From NCBI GenBank assembly GCA_963971285.1, contig OZ020248.1, positions 25,533,764 to 25,597,763 on the forward strand: a DNA stretch of 64,000 nt. Reading direction: 5' to 3'. This DNA comes from Astropecten irregularis (lineage: Eukaryota > Echinodermata > Asteroidea > Paxillosida > Astropectinidae). A program made the translations under genes and the position numbers. The notes beneath the pieces are model-generated. The model did not search any database, was not told the origin of the DNA, and worked only from the letters and a program-made list of their open reading frames with translations. Below, one piece after another: positions 1 to 11,112 of this stretch (its first letter is position 1; each line of letters opens with the position of its first letter).

Positions 1-87
1 ACTCCAGGTGAAGGTATTGGACATTGTCCCACCAGAGGATGATAATGCCCTTTAATCACAGCTTTGTCTTGATTATTTCTTGTCCAG

Positions 88-227
88 GGTTCTCGTCATG
101 GCTACTCTCGGGGACCGAACACCGCCCCCTCTGCACATTTTTCGCAGCTACGAGCCGCCTGCCTCCTCATCCTCTGCGATTGTTGTATACAATAAAGATT
201 CCTTTGAATCGCCACCATTGTTTCATG
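88..227 (+). CDS. PLA2G6: PLA2G6-like exon (first complete in window)
   Basis: The acceptor is TTGTCCAG at 80-87 and the donor GTAAGG at 228. It encodes [20 protein letters not shown] and a less conserved stretch ending LFH, matching the TLSDRxPxxLHLFRNY region of iPLA2-beta. It ends with one base of a codon, completed by AG of the next exon. Confidence 0.88.
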
Positions 228-2669
228 GTAAGGACAAACAAATAATTGTTTTAAGATTGTAAAAAAAAATTGCTTAGAAAATATTAAAGGTACTATCATA
301 CTTTGGGAGCAAAACAGAAGTCTTCACTGATTTACCTACAACTTACAGGATATGAAAAATAAGATGGTGATGGTAGAAACATATCGTTCAAGTTTTTCTG
401 CCTGAAATGCTGTATTTATCAATAAAACAGTAAAAAAAATGACCAAAAACAATTTTGGTATGTAAAAGATAAAAAATAACCATGGCAAGATTTTTAAAAT
501 ATTGTGGGCATTTTTCAGTGTTTTCTCAAAAAGTTGGCACCGTATGGGACTGGAAATTTTCACAGATGACTGCCATTGTATTTTCCTTGATATTTTTGCC
601 CATGAATCTGCATTTCTTTGACAAAAACCAAAGTATGATATTACCTTTAAAAGCAGAGGCCAACCAAAAATTCTTATTGATGATTTAGGGAAACAAGCTG
701 CAGTTGAAAGAAATCCAGGGCTTGATTTCACCAAACACTAAGATTAATCTTAAGATGAGTTGTCAGTATCACCATAGTGATTTGTATTGTGACATCACAT
801 GTTGCTTAGCAATTAGGATCAACACACACTTAAGATCAATCTTAGTGCTTGGTGAAATCAGCCCCAGAAACGTAAAGTAAATTCAGGAATTCTGTTGTCT
901 TACAGAGCAATTGATGTGGAAAGCAGCGAGATGCAGTGGTGCCGCCCCCACGTACTTCCAGCCAATGGGAGCGTTCCTAGACGGAGGTCTGATCGCTAAT
1001 AATCCAACCCTAGATGCACTGACCGAAGTGCAGGAATACTACATGGACAAAAAGATGAAGGTACCAGTCTATTTTTATCAGAGCGTCATACTCTTACAAT
1101 GAATTTCAGGCAAGAAAAGAGGATTTGACTATACAGTGGAAAGCCACTAGGCCTATAACATACACGCTGGGATGTACAGAAATTTTCTGTTATAGTGGTC
1201 GTTCATCATAGTGAACAATGTTACGAACAATTGTACGTAAAAATTGGGAGCCATGGATGATGTTCGATATAGCCAAATGTTCGGTATAGTATGAGGTGTT
1301 CGTTATAGTGGCATATTCCACTGTATTATGAGACATTTGCCATAGCATGGCCATGCTCAAACAAAATGAACACAATTTGAGAGAATGTTCATGTAGACAT
1401 AATCAGAATAAAGAGAGGAGAATGAATTTAAAATTGTCCTCTCGGTGAGGAAGTGAACCCGTCCCACCAAAAAAGAAACAAAATGGAAACTTGATGATAG
1501 CATATGATTTTTTCTCGACAGTGGAAAATATATTTCCCTACAGAATGGCAAAACTCGCAAGTAAGATTACATGTATCTTTATGAAGGGATTTGTAAGATT
1601 TGAAAGCAGTGCATTTGAAAATATTTCCACACTTGTACCAAGCAGGAGGTTACAGGTTCGAATCCCACCTGAAAGTCTGACTGTGTCAAACCAATAGGCT
1701 GATTATGTGCCATCATGTGACGTGTAGTGGGTATTTTGTCATCTCATTTACCACAATGACCACAGAGCAGCGGGGGAAATGTGCAAAGAAGAATGTGGAA
1801 GATATACATGTAATACAGTCTTTTTGGCATGTTTCCGCTGCTGTCAGAAATCATTGAAAAGTGAACAAAGAAAAATTTACTAGAACGGGATTCGAACCGG
1901 TGACCTGCTTTCAGAAATCCCTCAACTTGGTGGACTAACCTGCCTATTTTGTGTTTTCCAACAGGGCAAGGCCACGCGTGAGGTAGGCGTGGTCCTGTCA
2001 GTAGGCACAGGGTGTGTCCCAATCAAACCCATCAAGAGCACCACCATATCAAAGCCCTCAGGCGTCCTGGACCTGGTGAGCGCGGCCAAGGCCATCTACG
2101 GTGCGGCAAGCCTTGGAGAGATCTTCGTGGATCAGGTACGGGCCTCAAATTTTCGGAGGAAGCAACTTTTTTCAAGAATGTTTAGGTTTATCTTAACAAG
2201 ATTGCTAGTAGCATTCTGTAAAAATGCAGTTGACACGCTCTGTGGATGCTGATGTTGTTCATCAGATTACATTGATTGTGTCCCTAAAAGTCAATTATCT
2301 TTGTTCGTTTGGCAGTCAGAAGCCATGAAACCACTCACACACCGCCATATCCCGAGGATCATTTGAACGATATGCTCAGCTGGCTCGAAAAAAAAGAAGT
2401 TTTCTTGTTTCTTTAAAAACTTGATTGTTTCGACTTTATTTTGTTCCTAGGTGTGCGATGCCCGAGGCAGAACCTTAGACCGCGCCCGCTCCTGGTGCAA
2501 CATGATAGGAGCACCGTTCTTTCGCTTCAGCCCTCCGCTGAGCGCCGACATTCCACTGGACGAGAAAAAAGACGCCACCATTCTCAAGATGCTGTGGGAG
2601 ACCCAGGTCTACCTTCATCTGAACCAGGACAAGCTTAGACAACTCGGAGACGTTCTCAAGACCCTGTAG
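88..2669 (+). CDS. PLA2G6: Calcium-independent phospholipase A2 (PLA2G6/iPLA2-beta-like), C-terminal four exons
   Basis: Spliced gene fragment: 88-227, 906-1060, 1965-2135 and 2451-2669 join in frame with GT-AG introns and phases 1, 0, 0, and end at TAG 2667-2669. The joined protein covers the C-terminal half of a patatin-type lipase. The second exon has the conserved SGAAPTYF and [14 protein letters not shown] segments. In patatin-fold lipases this DGG/DGA element carries the catalytic Asp of the Ser-Asp dyad; the GXSXG serine lies upstream, outside the window. The third exon has LSVGTG and the last has [10 protein letters not shown] and LWETQVYLH, all matching the order of vertebrate PLA2G6. 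The enzyme hydrolyses sn-2 acyl chains of glycerophospholipids and acts in membrane remodelling. Bases 1-7 before GTGAAG could be the end of the preceding exon, since the phase fits a Ser-Arg join, but this is weak. Family assignment is recalled, not searched. Confidence 0.93.
284..650. mobile_element. TTAA-flanked MITE in PLA2G6 intron 1
   Basis: The element is bounded by TTAA on both sides (284-287, 647-650). Its inverted termini read AAAGGTACTATCATACTTTG and, on the other strand at the far end, AAAGGTAATATCATACTTTG. A related copy lies at 41047-41406. TTAA target sites with short inverted termini are typical of piggyBac-type elements. It has no coding capacity. Confidence 0.75.
718..865. 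mobile_element. Short foldback MITE in PLA2G6 intron 1
   Basis: Arms starting GGGCTTGATTTCACCAAACA and GGGGCTGATTTCACCAAGCA face each other, each followed by CTAAGATT-A/G-ATCTTAAG. The whole 148-bp stretch can fold back. The terminal motif resembles the other GGGGCYRATTTCA elements of this window. Confidence 0.65.
906..1060 (+). CDS. PLA2G6: PLA2G6-like exon with catalytic Asp motif
   Basis: The acceptor is CTTACAG (899-905) and the donor GTACCA at 1061. It encodes [19 protein letters not shown], then [20 protein letters not shown]. The DGG motif is the catalytic-Asp element of patatin-like lipases. It ends in phase 0. Confidence 0.93.
1185..1325. repeat. Dispersed repeat with TTCGKTATAGTG motifs, copy 1
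   Basis: It shares GTTATAGTGGTCGTTC, GAACAATGTT, AAAAATTGGGAG and ATGATGTTCG in the same order with 42655-42792. It lies in PLA2G6 intron 2. The class is unknown. Confidence 0.6.
1850..1960 (-). mobile_element. tRNA-derived SINE fragment (intron 2 of PLA2G6)
   Basis: Read on the minus strand it has a box-B-like GGTTCGAATCCCGTTCT followed by a tail with CTTTGTTCACTTTTCA. The same tail follows the box B of the fuller copy at 40425-40630. Box A is degenerate. It ends just before the exon acceptor at 1964. Confidence 0.55.
1965..2135 (+). CDS. PLA2G6: PLA2G6-like exon
   Basis: The acceptor is TTTTCCAACAG (1954-1964) and the donor GTACGG at 2136. It has 57 codons, in phase at both ends, encoding [20 protein letters not shown] and [20 protein letters not shown]. 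The LSVGTG strand is typical of the family. Confidence 0.92.
2268..2350 (-). mobile_element. SINE head fragment (intron 3 of PLA2G6)
   Basis: It matches the non-tRNA head of the SINE at 40425-40630: GTCAATTATCTTTGTTCG, TTTGGCAGTCAGAAGCCA and ACCGCCATATCCC in the same order. It shows the head only, and lies on the other side of an exon from the tRNA-like fragment at 1850-1960. Confidence 0.55.
2451..2669 (+). CDS. PLA2G6: PLA2G6-like terminal coding exon
   Basis: The acceptor is TTTTGTTCCTAG (2439-2450). It encodes [20 protein letters not shown], then [16 protein letters not shown] and [15 protein letters not shown], ending LKTL and TAG. The vertebrate protein ends at the same place with a short hydrophobic tail, so this is a natural C-terminus. 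Confidence 0.93.
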   Translation: MCDARGRTLDRARSWCNMIGAPFFRFSPPLSADIPLDEKKDATILKMLWETQVYLHLNQDKLRQLGDVLKTL

Positions 2670-3960
2670 AGGCAGAAGAGCTCGGCAAAATTGTGAGACT
2701 GTTGGACAACACCTGTCCTGGAATAACTTTCCACGTACTAACACGTGCTGCCATCAGGTGATTCCTGTATGTGTGGTCTTTTCTGCAATCTCTGTAAACT
2801 GAAAAACAAATTCAAATCATGCATGAAAGATATTCTACAAGAATTCTTCAAATCTATAATGAAATTTTTTTTTTTTTTTCAATGCAAGAAATAGATAGTT
2901 GCAATTTGTTAATTAACAATGGCTGAAATATGTAATTTTAAGACTTAATAATTTATATGAACTGATGTTAAAGTCCTACACCACTTTCAGACCAGGTCCC
3001 GATTATTGGAGGCAGTTTGAAGACGGCTTGTCTTTTTTACCTCCGACCGTCCACACTGTGTTCGAATGTCCCTGCTTTTCTTGGACAATTCACGGCTTAA
3101 GTGGTTTCACCTGTGCGTTAGGTCACGAAGCACTTATGATGAAAACAGCTGTATGATATCAGCGACGAGCCCAAGGTCGCTCTCCGACTGCAAAATTTTC
3201 CCCAAACCCAACATGTTTGGCAGGGGCAACGGAACAAGTCCCGGCAAACATCCACACTATGGGTTTGCCGAGGAAAGTCCGGTTTATCGGAACCTAGTCT
3301 GAATGTTCTGTTAGATGTTTCTGCCTAAATTTCCATGCCTAGATGCTTGTAACCTCATGACCTCCTTACTCTTTAATAAGCATGACATTTTTATTTACCT
3401 TTTGCCTAGTTTTTTAAAGATTACGCAGTCAACAATCAAACTGAAATGCATTGGAACATGTTTTAATCGCCGGCTTAAAAAACATGATATTTTCCTGACT
3501 CCAATTCAGCATGCCAGTTGGTATTTTCAAGGCAGTATTTGGAGAGGAACTTTCAAGTAAGGCTGCATCCGAATCTGTTGTCTAGAGCTAGGTCTAGGTC
3601 TTTGCTCCATTGGAAATGGACACCAAGCGACACCAAGACAATAGACCTAGCCATAGCTCTGGAAGCCCGTTCGGACACGGCCTTAGTAAAAGTGCTCAAA
3701 ATGCATTGCAATGGAGACACATTTGTAGGTAGTCTTTAAAATCTGTATAGCTTCATCAAATCACAGCGATTACTTATGCAAGACAGTTTCGCAACTTGTG
3801 AGGGACTTTTGACAATCAAAATTATCAAAGCTCCAGTACTGTTCTGGCAAGATTAAGTTTTAGTGCAATTTTATAAATAATAACTGCAGGGAGTTATATT
3901 TTATATATTTTAGTACACTCTGGCTGATGTCGTTCTTAAATAATAAAATATTTTTTATTT
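2670..3960 (+). other. Probable PLA2G6 3' UTR and flank
   Basis: There is no convincing coding signal after the TAG at 2667. An AATAAA at 3942-3947 is the best poly(A)-signal candidate I see. A poly-T tract lies at about 2867-2880. The short ORFs here look random. Confidence 0.35.
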
Positions 3961-4284
3961 CTCATTTTAATAGTGAGTTGAGAAATACATGTAGTATGAG
4001 ATGAGCTTAGGTTTCTTAGGAGGGAAAAATAGAGGGTTGATGTTATTGTACAAGCCTATGGAAGCACAAAGCTGCAGAAGCACAAATTTAGAGAAGTGTA
4101 ACCCTTTTATGGCATTAACATTATTTTTATCATTAATATTAATAGCAATTTGTGTATGGTTAACCTAATCGTTTTGTTTATTTGACAACAGGTTTCAATG
4201 TAGAAAATTATTTGTTTTTAGTCCGAAAAGAATCAGGTATTGCAATATTTTATCAGATTCTGCATAAATTAAAACTTTGTCTTT

Positions 4285-4485
4285 GTTAACTTTTGTGAGT
4301 ATGGGGTGGCTCTGAATCTCAACGTTTCAACATTCTCCTGATGAAGACGACCAGAGTGTACTTGCCGCAACGTCGAGTTAACCAGCTCTTTTCAGAGCCA
4401 CCGCATACTCACAAAAGTGTTTCTATATGTCACATGGTGTTACCACTAATCCTATCACTTTATGTACTTCAACCATGCATAGCCT
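4285..4485. repeat. Foldback repeat, TGTGAGTATGGGGTGGCT family, copy 1
   Basis: An arm CTTTTGTGAGTATGGGGTGG (4289-4308) is matched by an inverted partner ending at 4417. Between them lies CCTGATGAAGACGACCAGAG followed by ACGTCGAGTTAAC. The same arms, centre and outer flank (CACATGGTGTTACC) recur at 51674-51942, and a weaker copy near 52555-52700. Confidence 0.7.
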
Positions 4486-4773
4486 TAAATCCAAATTTGT
4501 TTTTGTAGTTTGGTTAGGACATTGTGTTAAAGAACACTGAGTATTAGTATCATTTTTGAACATTTAACATTCTTCCATCAATTTTGGGGCTGTTTTCTAC
4601 CATGTGAATGACAATTTAACCTCTGTGCCTTTTTAAAGAGCTCTACACTTTGTATTTTTTTGTTTAATAAGTTGATAAGTCAATTTTAGAAAGTGTGGAA
4701 ACACCTTGGCTCTAACGAAAGGTTGTGTTGAACATTCCCAAATCTACCCAAATCCAACACTGCCTCGTGATTC

Positions 4774-5022
4774 ACTGGGTGGCTCACTGGGTGGCTCCCT
4801 GGGTGGCTCACTGGGTGGCTCACTGGGTGGCTCACCGGGTGGCTCACTGGGTGGCTCACTGAGTAGCTCACAGGGTGGCTCACTGGGTGGCTCACTGGGT
4901 GGCTCACCGGGTGGCTCACTGGGTGGCTTACTGAGTAGCTCACTGAGTAGCTCATAGGGTGGCTCACTGGGTGGCTCACTGGGTGACTCACTGGGTGGCT
5001 CACTGGGTGGCTCACTGAGTGG
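4774..5022. repeat. 12-bp minisatellite (GGTGGCTCACTG)n
   Basis: About 21 tandem copies with variants GGTGGCTCCCTG, GGTGGCTCACCG and AGTAGCTCACTG. The period is a multiple of three, so several frames stay open across it; these are not genes. Confidence 0.9.
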
Positions 5023-5249
5023 CAAGATCTTTGATGGGGAAAAAGGTTCTCAATGTTATATCCATAATTAATGATCTTTAACCAAGACTACATGTACATC
5101 ATAAAGAAAACGCTGTATGATATTCCCCACAGATTAATACCAAAGGTAATTGTTAAGTATGGTATTTATGTGGCAACAGTTATCCCTGCTTTTACAGAGA
5201 TGTATAAAGAGATGAAGCACTGCATAATAGTTTCTCCTGTGTATTTTAC

Positions 5250-5970
5250 TCTGTCATGTCAAAGGGGTACCCCTTGCCGTTTTTGTGATTTTTGGCCAAA
5301 AATCGACTTTTTCCAAAAGTTTTCCAAATAGATGTCTTAGAGCTCAAATGAACCGTTGCTGATATGAAAACTGGTCTATTTCTTATCTGCGAGGAGAATT
5401 GAATAAATTTTAGGACATTTGATTTTTCATCGGAAAAATGTCACTTTTTGTTCATAAATTTACTATAAGAATCCAATTCTGATATAGAAACTGGTCTATT
5501 TCCTCTCTGCGTTGAGAATTCCAGGACTTTTAATTTTTCATCAAAAATTTAAAAAAAAGGCAAGAAACGGTTTGCCTTTTTTTTTTTGGATGAAAAATCA
5601 AATGTCTCTTAATTGATTCAATACTCCTCGCATATATGAAATAGACCTGGTTTTTATATCAGAAATGAGTTCTTTGTGCTCTAAGACATATATTTAGATG
5701 ATTTGGAACACTTTTGGAAAAAGTCAAATTTTTGCCAAAAATGGTAAAAACGGCAAGGGGTACCCCTTGCCATTTTTTCAATTTTTGATGAAAAATAAAA
5801 TGTTCAAAAATAAAATCAATTTTCCTCTCAGATACGAAATAGACCAGTTTTGTATATCAGAAATGGGTTCTTTGTGCTCTAAGACATCTATTTGTATGAT
5901 TTGGAACACTTTTGAAAAAAGTACATTTCTGGCCAAAATGACAAAAACGGCAAGGGGGTTACAGGCCTAC
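5250..5970. repeat. Diverged palindrome modules, set 1
   Basis: Three occurrences of the GGCAAGGGGTACCCCTTGCC core or its half lie near 5264-5281, 5752-5775 and 5949-5957. The spacer DNA between them contains GTTCTTTGTGCTCTAAGACA twice. The same palindrome core dominates 15.6-34.5 kb. Confidence 0.7.
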
Positions 5971-5999
5971 GGGGGGACACCACAGATTAAACGGGAACC

Positions 6000-7017
6000 A
6001 GTCTACTCACACAAAATGGTCAGCCATTTGGATACCTAGAGCACGAAATAAGGATACGAAATAAGGCTTGAGGCTAGGTTTGGGATTTATTTTTCTACTG
6101 CTATTTTGGGTCCTAAATGAAATGCAGGGCTTAAGAGCCAAGCCCGTAGCTTGGCGTCCACATTTGATAGTCATTTGATACTCAATGACTATAGCGGTCG
6201 CTGTTTTTAATCTAATAAATACAAAAATTTACTAAATTAGCAAATAAATGTTGGCAGTTTTACTTTGCGAATTCTAACGCAAAATATGACTGTGGCCAGT
6301 CTATGTTTAGAAGTGGGCGTGTCCAATTGTTCTTTCTGGTGGTTGGACATTGTGTCCTTATATTGCATGCATACTGAACGCTTATTGTACAGCGTTGTTT
6401 CACAATGCCAACATGGTGGCAAATTTGAATAGCAGACCACGCCGTGTGTAACACGTAAAAGTCATGCACCAGTACAGTGAGTACATGCAGTTAGTGGCCG
6501 TTGGCGTATTGCACGTATAGCATGGTGCGAACGCATGCGGTCACAAAGTTGAAGATTCGCCATTAATTTCACCTTTTTACATCGCCCTGCAGCCTACTTT
6601 TGACACCGAGAATGAAGCCAAATGCTACATAGTGTAGGTAAGTACACTTCAGAGGGTTCTACGGGGTTAAAAAGATTGGGAAAGTCGGGGAAAATCCAGC
6701 TTAGTCGGCCGTGGGGCCGCGGTGGGCCTACTGAGCTATGCATGCATTATCATGGCGGTACGGTATAACACATCTAGGGAAAGAATTCCACTGACGGCCA
6801 TGACGGAAACAGGGTTATTTCCTCCGAGAGTTCACTTATTTGATGCAAGTCATAATGAACTTACATCTCAGGTGTGTAAACTGGGGTAGCTTATCTAAAA
6901 AGTGAGATTTTCAGGTTTTTTGGACCTACAATTATATACACTTTGAATGCAGCGGTAGCCATTTTTCTCAAAACGCCCTCTGTCTGTCTCATAGGTTTGT
7001 GCACAAGTGATGGCCGT
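6000..7017. other. Intergenic stretch, no gene seen
   Basis: There is no conserved coding pattern and no recognisable repeat with two ends. The ORFs present are short and lack codon or domain signals. Confidence 0.5.
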
Positions 7018-7475
7018 CAGTGGTTCCCAAAACTATAAAGGAAAGTGGTTTATAAAACTATAGTCATGGGAAAGGGAAGCAACTTTTTATCTAGTACTTG
7101 CTTAGGCCTACTGCTCCCAAACGACGTTTTTTTAATTTTCAGCAAATGTTCCCGAGTCCTTAAAACCCTAGATTGAAGAAATTTCTCCAAATCCAATATT
7201 TCAGTGAAAATGTACATTTTTCTTGGCATTCGTTTCACTTTCACGCCACCCATATTATTTTCAGTATTTATTTGGGTGAGAAATTTTGCCGAAATATGTT
7301 CATTTTATTTTTAGGGTTTACAGGACCCATGAATATGTTTGCTTTAAGTAACAAATCTCATTTTGGAACAGAAGAAGCTAAATAAATACTGAAAATAATA
7401 TGGGTGCCGTGGAAGACACTACAACCCTGTTTTCTTACCTTCTCGTTACTATGGTTTTAGGAACCATTTGTCCAC
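7018..7475. mobile_element. Inverted-repeat element, GTGGTTCCYAAAACTATA family, older copy
   Basis: GTGGTTCCCAAAACTATA near 7019 faces an inverted ATGGTTTTAGGAACCA near 7450. Internal motifs (CTCCCAAACGA, AGCAAATGTTCCCGAG) also occur, in the opposite orientation, in the better-preserved element at 34794-35049. Confidence 0.5.
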
Positions 7476-7753
7476 AATTGCCATTAATAGTTTGGTGAAA
7501 TCCTGGCGTCGGTTCCATGGAGTGTGTGCACAATTAGTAATGGTCTTTAAGGGAATTCTTCCCAAAGCGTTAAATCCTTTATTTAAGAGCTAACTTGAGA
7601 AATTTCAGAATTTCAAACGTAGAACTGGGGTTGCATAGGCCTTCCTGAAAATCGAATTGTTCTGGATGTTCGTCATAAACGATGATAGATTTCGAATCCA
7701 TTTACAGCCTTTTCTATCTTTAAACGCCGTCTGTTGTGCGTTCCAGTTCAGTC

Positions 7754-7956
7754 CAGTGGCTTCACCAGACTTTTGAGTCTGGGGGGCACAATGGGGGCAC
7801 TAGCAATTGTTGAGGGGGCACCGCTACAATATATAATATATTTTTTTCACCAACCCAAATCTCAAATGGGGGGCACGCGGGGGGCACGAGGTTTTCCAGG
7901 GGGGGGCACGTGCCCCCCCCCCCCCCCCCCCCGGCCCCCCCTTGGCGACGCCACTG
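7754..7956. mobile_element. hAT-type MITE with 8-bp target duplication
   Basis: The termini are CAGTGGCTTCACCA and, inverted at the far end, CAGTGGCGTCGCCA. The 8 bases GTTCAGTC lie directly on both sides (7746-7753 and 7957-7964). CAGTGGC ends with an 8-bp duplication are the hallmark of hAT elements. The interior has G-rich tracts and a long C homopolymer (about 7913-7932). There is no transposase, so it is non-autonomous. Confidence 0.85.
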
Positions 7957-8568
7957 GTTCAGTCCCATAGGACTGAATGGATGTCATGTGCTGTCCATCA
8001 GTGGAACTCTTTCCCAACAAAGTTGTTAGAATCTCTAAGCAAAATTGGTGTTCGTGTACATAAGTCCACTCTTGATCTGGTAAGTCTCGTACCCAGATCC
8101 AACATATGAAAAATCCTATTTAGGTTACTTTACTGTAAAGGATGGGTACACAAATGCCGCAAAATATAACTTATGATGAAACGGCTGGGACGTGCGTTTT
8201 ATGTGATTTATTTTTTCCATCCGCAGCTTTTCAGCCGTGAATTGTTCAAGACCCCTCTCAAGAAACCTCCACTGATGCTGGTGAGCTGGTGAGCTGGTGA
8301 GCCGATCGAAGAACTTTGCATCTCTGATGCCTGCTCCTCTTTACGTTAAAAGGTTAGCCATGCTTTCCTTTTTTGTATCTGCGATTTTCTTGACAATTCC
8401 CCCGTAGGCCTACTCTCTTCACTTCTGGCCTCGTTCTCATCACTCAAGATCCAGTTTTCATCTTCTTTTGAACAGGAGCTGAGGGTGCATGGCCATGTTG
8501 ATGTAGAGGCCCAGGATACAAGACTAAAGCATGTTCACTAAAGGTTCGACTAACCAATTCTCTTTCAG

Positions 8569-8682
8569 CTGTGAACATGCTCAAGACCCTGGGTTGCAAG
8601 TCCTCGATTGCTGCAGTTGATGAGCTGGGAAACCTGGAACCGAAGGGACTGAGGTTGTCTGACGGCCACTCCTTCGCCTTAG
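8569..8682 (+). CDS. Candidate coding exon, unknown protein
   Basis: The acceptor is TCTCTTTCAG, the donor GTGAGACA, the length 114 bp and the phase 1-1. The open frame encodes VNMLKTLGCKSSIAAVDE and then NLEPKGLRLSDGHSFAL. The counterpart at 11521-11637 has a disrupted frame, so only this copy could be functional. No family is recognised. Confidence 0.35.
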
Positions 8683-9819
8683 GTGAGACATGTTTTACTT
8701 ATGTTTCCCTTCTCCAATTCCCTGTAAATCTGTCGACCTTGTTTTCACTGCAGCCTTGTCCTGAAATCGAATCTAATGTTTATCCTTCAATTTTTATTTT
8801 TTCAGCACAAGCTTGGGAGCTGGGCAATGATGACGTAGAGGCCGAGGGTACAAGACCACATGTTCACTAAGGTACGATTATTAACCCTTCTTTTGCAGTC
8901 ATGAGCGCTCAAATTGAGCCGTGAACATGTTTCAAGACCCTCGGATGTTGCCCAACAGAACTGTGCTTGACCGGATGATATTGGCTGGATGTTGATGGGG
9001 TGAGAGCTGAGAAACCTGGAAACGAAGGGACTGAGGTTGTCTGACGGCCACTCCTTCGCCTTAGGTGAGACATGTTTTATTTATGTTTCCTCCTCCTATT
9101 CCCTGTAAATCTATCGACCTTGTTTTCACTGCAGCCTTGTCCTGAAATCGAATCTAATGTTTATCCTTCAATTTATATCTTTTCAGCACAAGCTTGGGAG
9201 CTGGGCCATGATGACGTAGAGGCCGAGGGTACAAGACCACATGTTCACTAAGGTACGATTAACCCTTCTTTTGCAGTCATGAGCGCTCAAATTGAGCCGT
9301 GGACATGTTTCAAGTCCCTCGGAGGTCGCCCAACAGACCAGTGCTTGACCGGATGATACTGGCTGGATGTTGATGGATGGGGGGTGAAAGAATTACATGT
9401 CACCAAGGTAGGACTAACCATGTTCTTTTTCAGCCAGGAGCGCTCAAATTGAGCCCGGTGACATGTACAAGATCGACCTACCTTACCCCCACAAGATCAT
9501 CAAAGGAGTGAGTCGCCTCTCTGAGGTCCTTTCATTCTTGAGGATGATGACTGGTGGGCCTATCATCTTCCTTATTTCAATTCTCATTGATCATCTCCAC
9601 TCCCTGGGGAGTGTTTGCTGTTGACTTATATCCCTCCACGATTCAGAAATTTTAATTAAACTGAAAATCTAAAATGCATACTCATTTTTTTCTAGAGGAT
9701 ATTTGAACTATCAAACTTTGTCCTAACGAGAAAACAGTCAGCATTGAACTTGAAGATAATTTTTTTTTAAGGTAGAATAGGCTAAATGTTTATCTTAGCT
9801 TAGGAGTAGGCTAGTGGTG

Positions 9820-10195
9820 GTGCGGCAGATCACATCACACCTTGGCATTGATGCGATCTCTGTTGTCAAGGGGCTGGACACACCGCCAAGGGGTGTGGGC
9901 CTTACCAACGGCTGTTTCAACAGGGCAGTGGCTTGTCTTAAAGATGCAAGTAATCATGGTCCTCGGCAGGGATAGGGCTGTGGTCTTGTTATCACGAGCG
10001 GGTCTAACGTTGGTACGTCCTCTACCGGCCAACGGGCACGAGAGGGCGGCAAGCACAGATGGTAGGGTACTCCCGAAAGGGGGCGGACCGGACAACGGCG
10101 TTGCTCTATGCCTTCGGGCGTAACCTCGTCAAGCGATGGACTCTACAATCCGGATAGCTTGTTGGGGCTGGTTTCCTGGGACCTTCTCGTTGGTG
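9820..10195. repeat. GC-rich block, copy 1 (duplicated at 12759-13135)
   Basis: This GC-rich block stands out from its AT-rich surroundings and is almost base-identical to 12759-13135. Both strands are open for about 90 codons in both copies. I cannot match it to a known gene or element. Confidence 0.5.
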
Positions 10196-10274
10196 GCCCT
10201 GTTTAAACTGACCTTACCAGGATAAAGACTTCAAGCTGTACCATAAAAGGTTAGTGATTTCCACAAAGAATGTA

Positions 10275-10425
10275 GTATATAACCTCCACTAATTGACATG
10301 TTCCAAAATGATCATTAATTTTAGAGTTTGAAAACTAAAACAGGTAGGGTGCAATCCTGAATAATGTCGGCAACTTTGTTGTCTTCCGAACTTTGAAGTG
10401 GAGGTTATATACTGCATTCCTAATG
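10275..10425. mobile_element. Short foldback element, copy 1
   Basis: GTAGTATATAACCTCCACT and its inverted partner AGTGGAGGTTATATACTGC bound about 140 bp. The segmental-duplication copy lies at 13210-13360. Confidence 0.6.
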
Positions 10426-10962
10426 CAATTTGTTAAGAATAATTTCAAAGTAAGCTGACAAATCCAATTTCACTCGTCCAAGCCTAAAACAGAAATCGTG
10501 CTGATGGTGACTATTCTGGCATTTATTACAGCATCAAAGTCATGTCCACCCGTCAGCCTCTTCCCTCTGAAGACAACGTATACAATCAGCCTCTGTTGGA
10601 AAAGCCAGACATTTAACTATTTGAATTTGAAATAATTGGTCTTCTTTTCGCGGACTCATAATTTTGTATTGTCCTGTCTTTTTTTGTCTCTGTACGTCCT
10701 TGATCTGTAGGGGAGCTCAGACCACTCCCACCTGATATATAAGACATCTTGACGGCACTCGAGTCTGGATGCAGGTTGATCAGTGAGTCCTACATGACAA
10801 TTGATGCATCATTTGCTACCATAATGACGTCTCCATCCACTGTGGCTAGCGAGCCGAGGATCTTCAAATTTCTGATGACGTTTCCTCAGCCATTGGTAGG
10901 ACATGCTTTCTTGACTAACAAGTGCTTCTCTCAACAGTTTTACCAACTAGAGTTGTGGACCT

Positions 10963-11112
10963 GGAGCCGATTTCACTAACGCTTTGCGATCATCGCTAAA
11001 GCCCAAATGCATCGCTAAACGGAAAATTTATCGCTATTTTGCGTAGCAATTTTCCGTTTAGCGATGGATTTGGGCTTAAGCTATGATCTCAAAGTGGGAG
11101 TTAAATCGGCCC
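10963..11112. mobile_element. Foldback MITE, copy 1 (GGAGCCGATTTCACT ends)
   Basis: Ends GGAGCCGATTTCACT and AAATCGGCCC face each other. Inner arms CATCGCTAAACGGAAAAT and ATTTTCCGTTTAGCGATG form a long hairpin. The second copy is at 13882-14042. Confidence 0.65.

Noticed and set aside
4686-5025. Ser/Gly- or Pro-rich ORFs
   Set aside because: By-products of the 12-bp minisatellite.
8806-9240. Box C/D snoRNA cluster in the TGATGA-rich repeats
   Set aside because: ATGATGAC looks like box C, but no properly placed CTGA box D with a terminal stem was found in the repeated segments.
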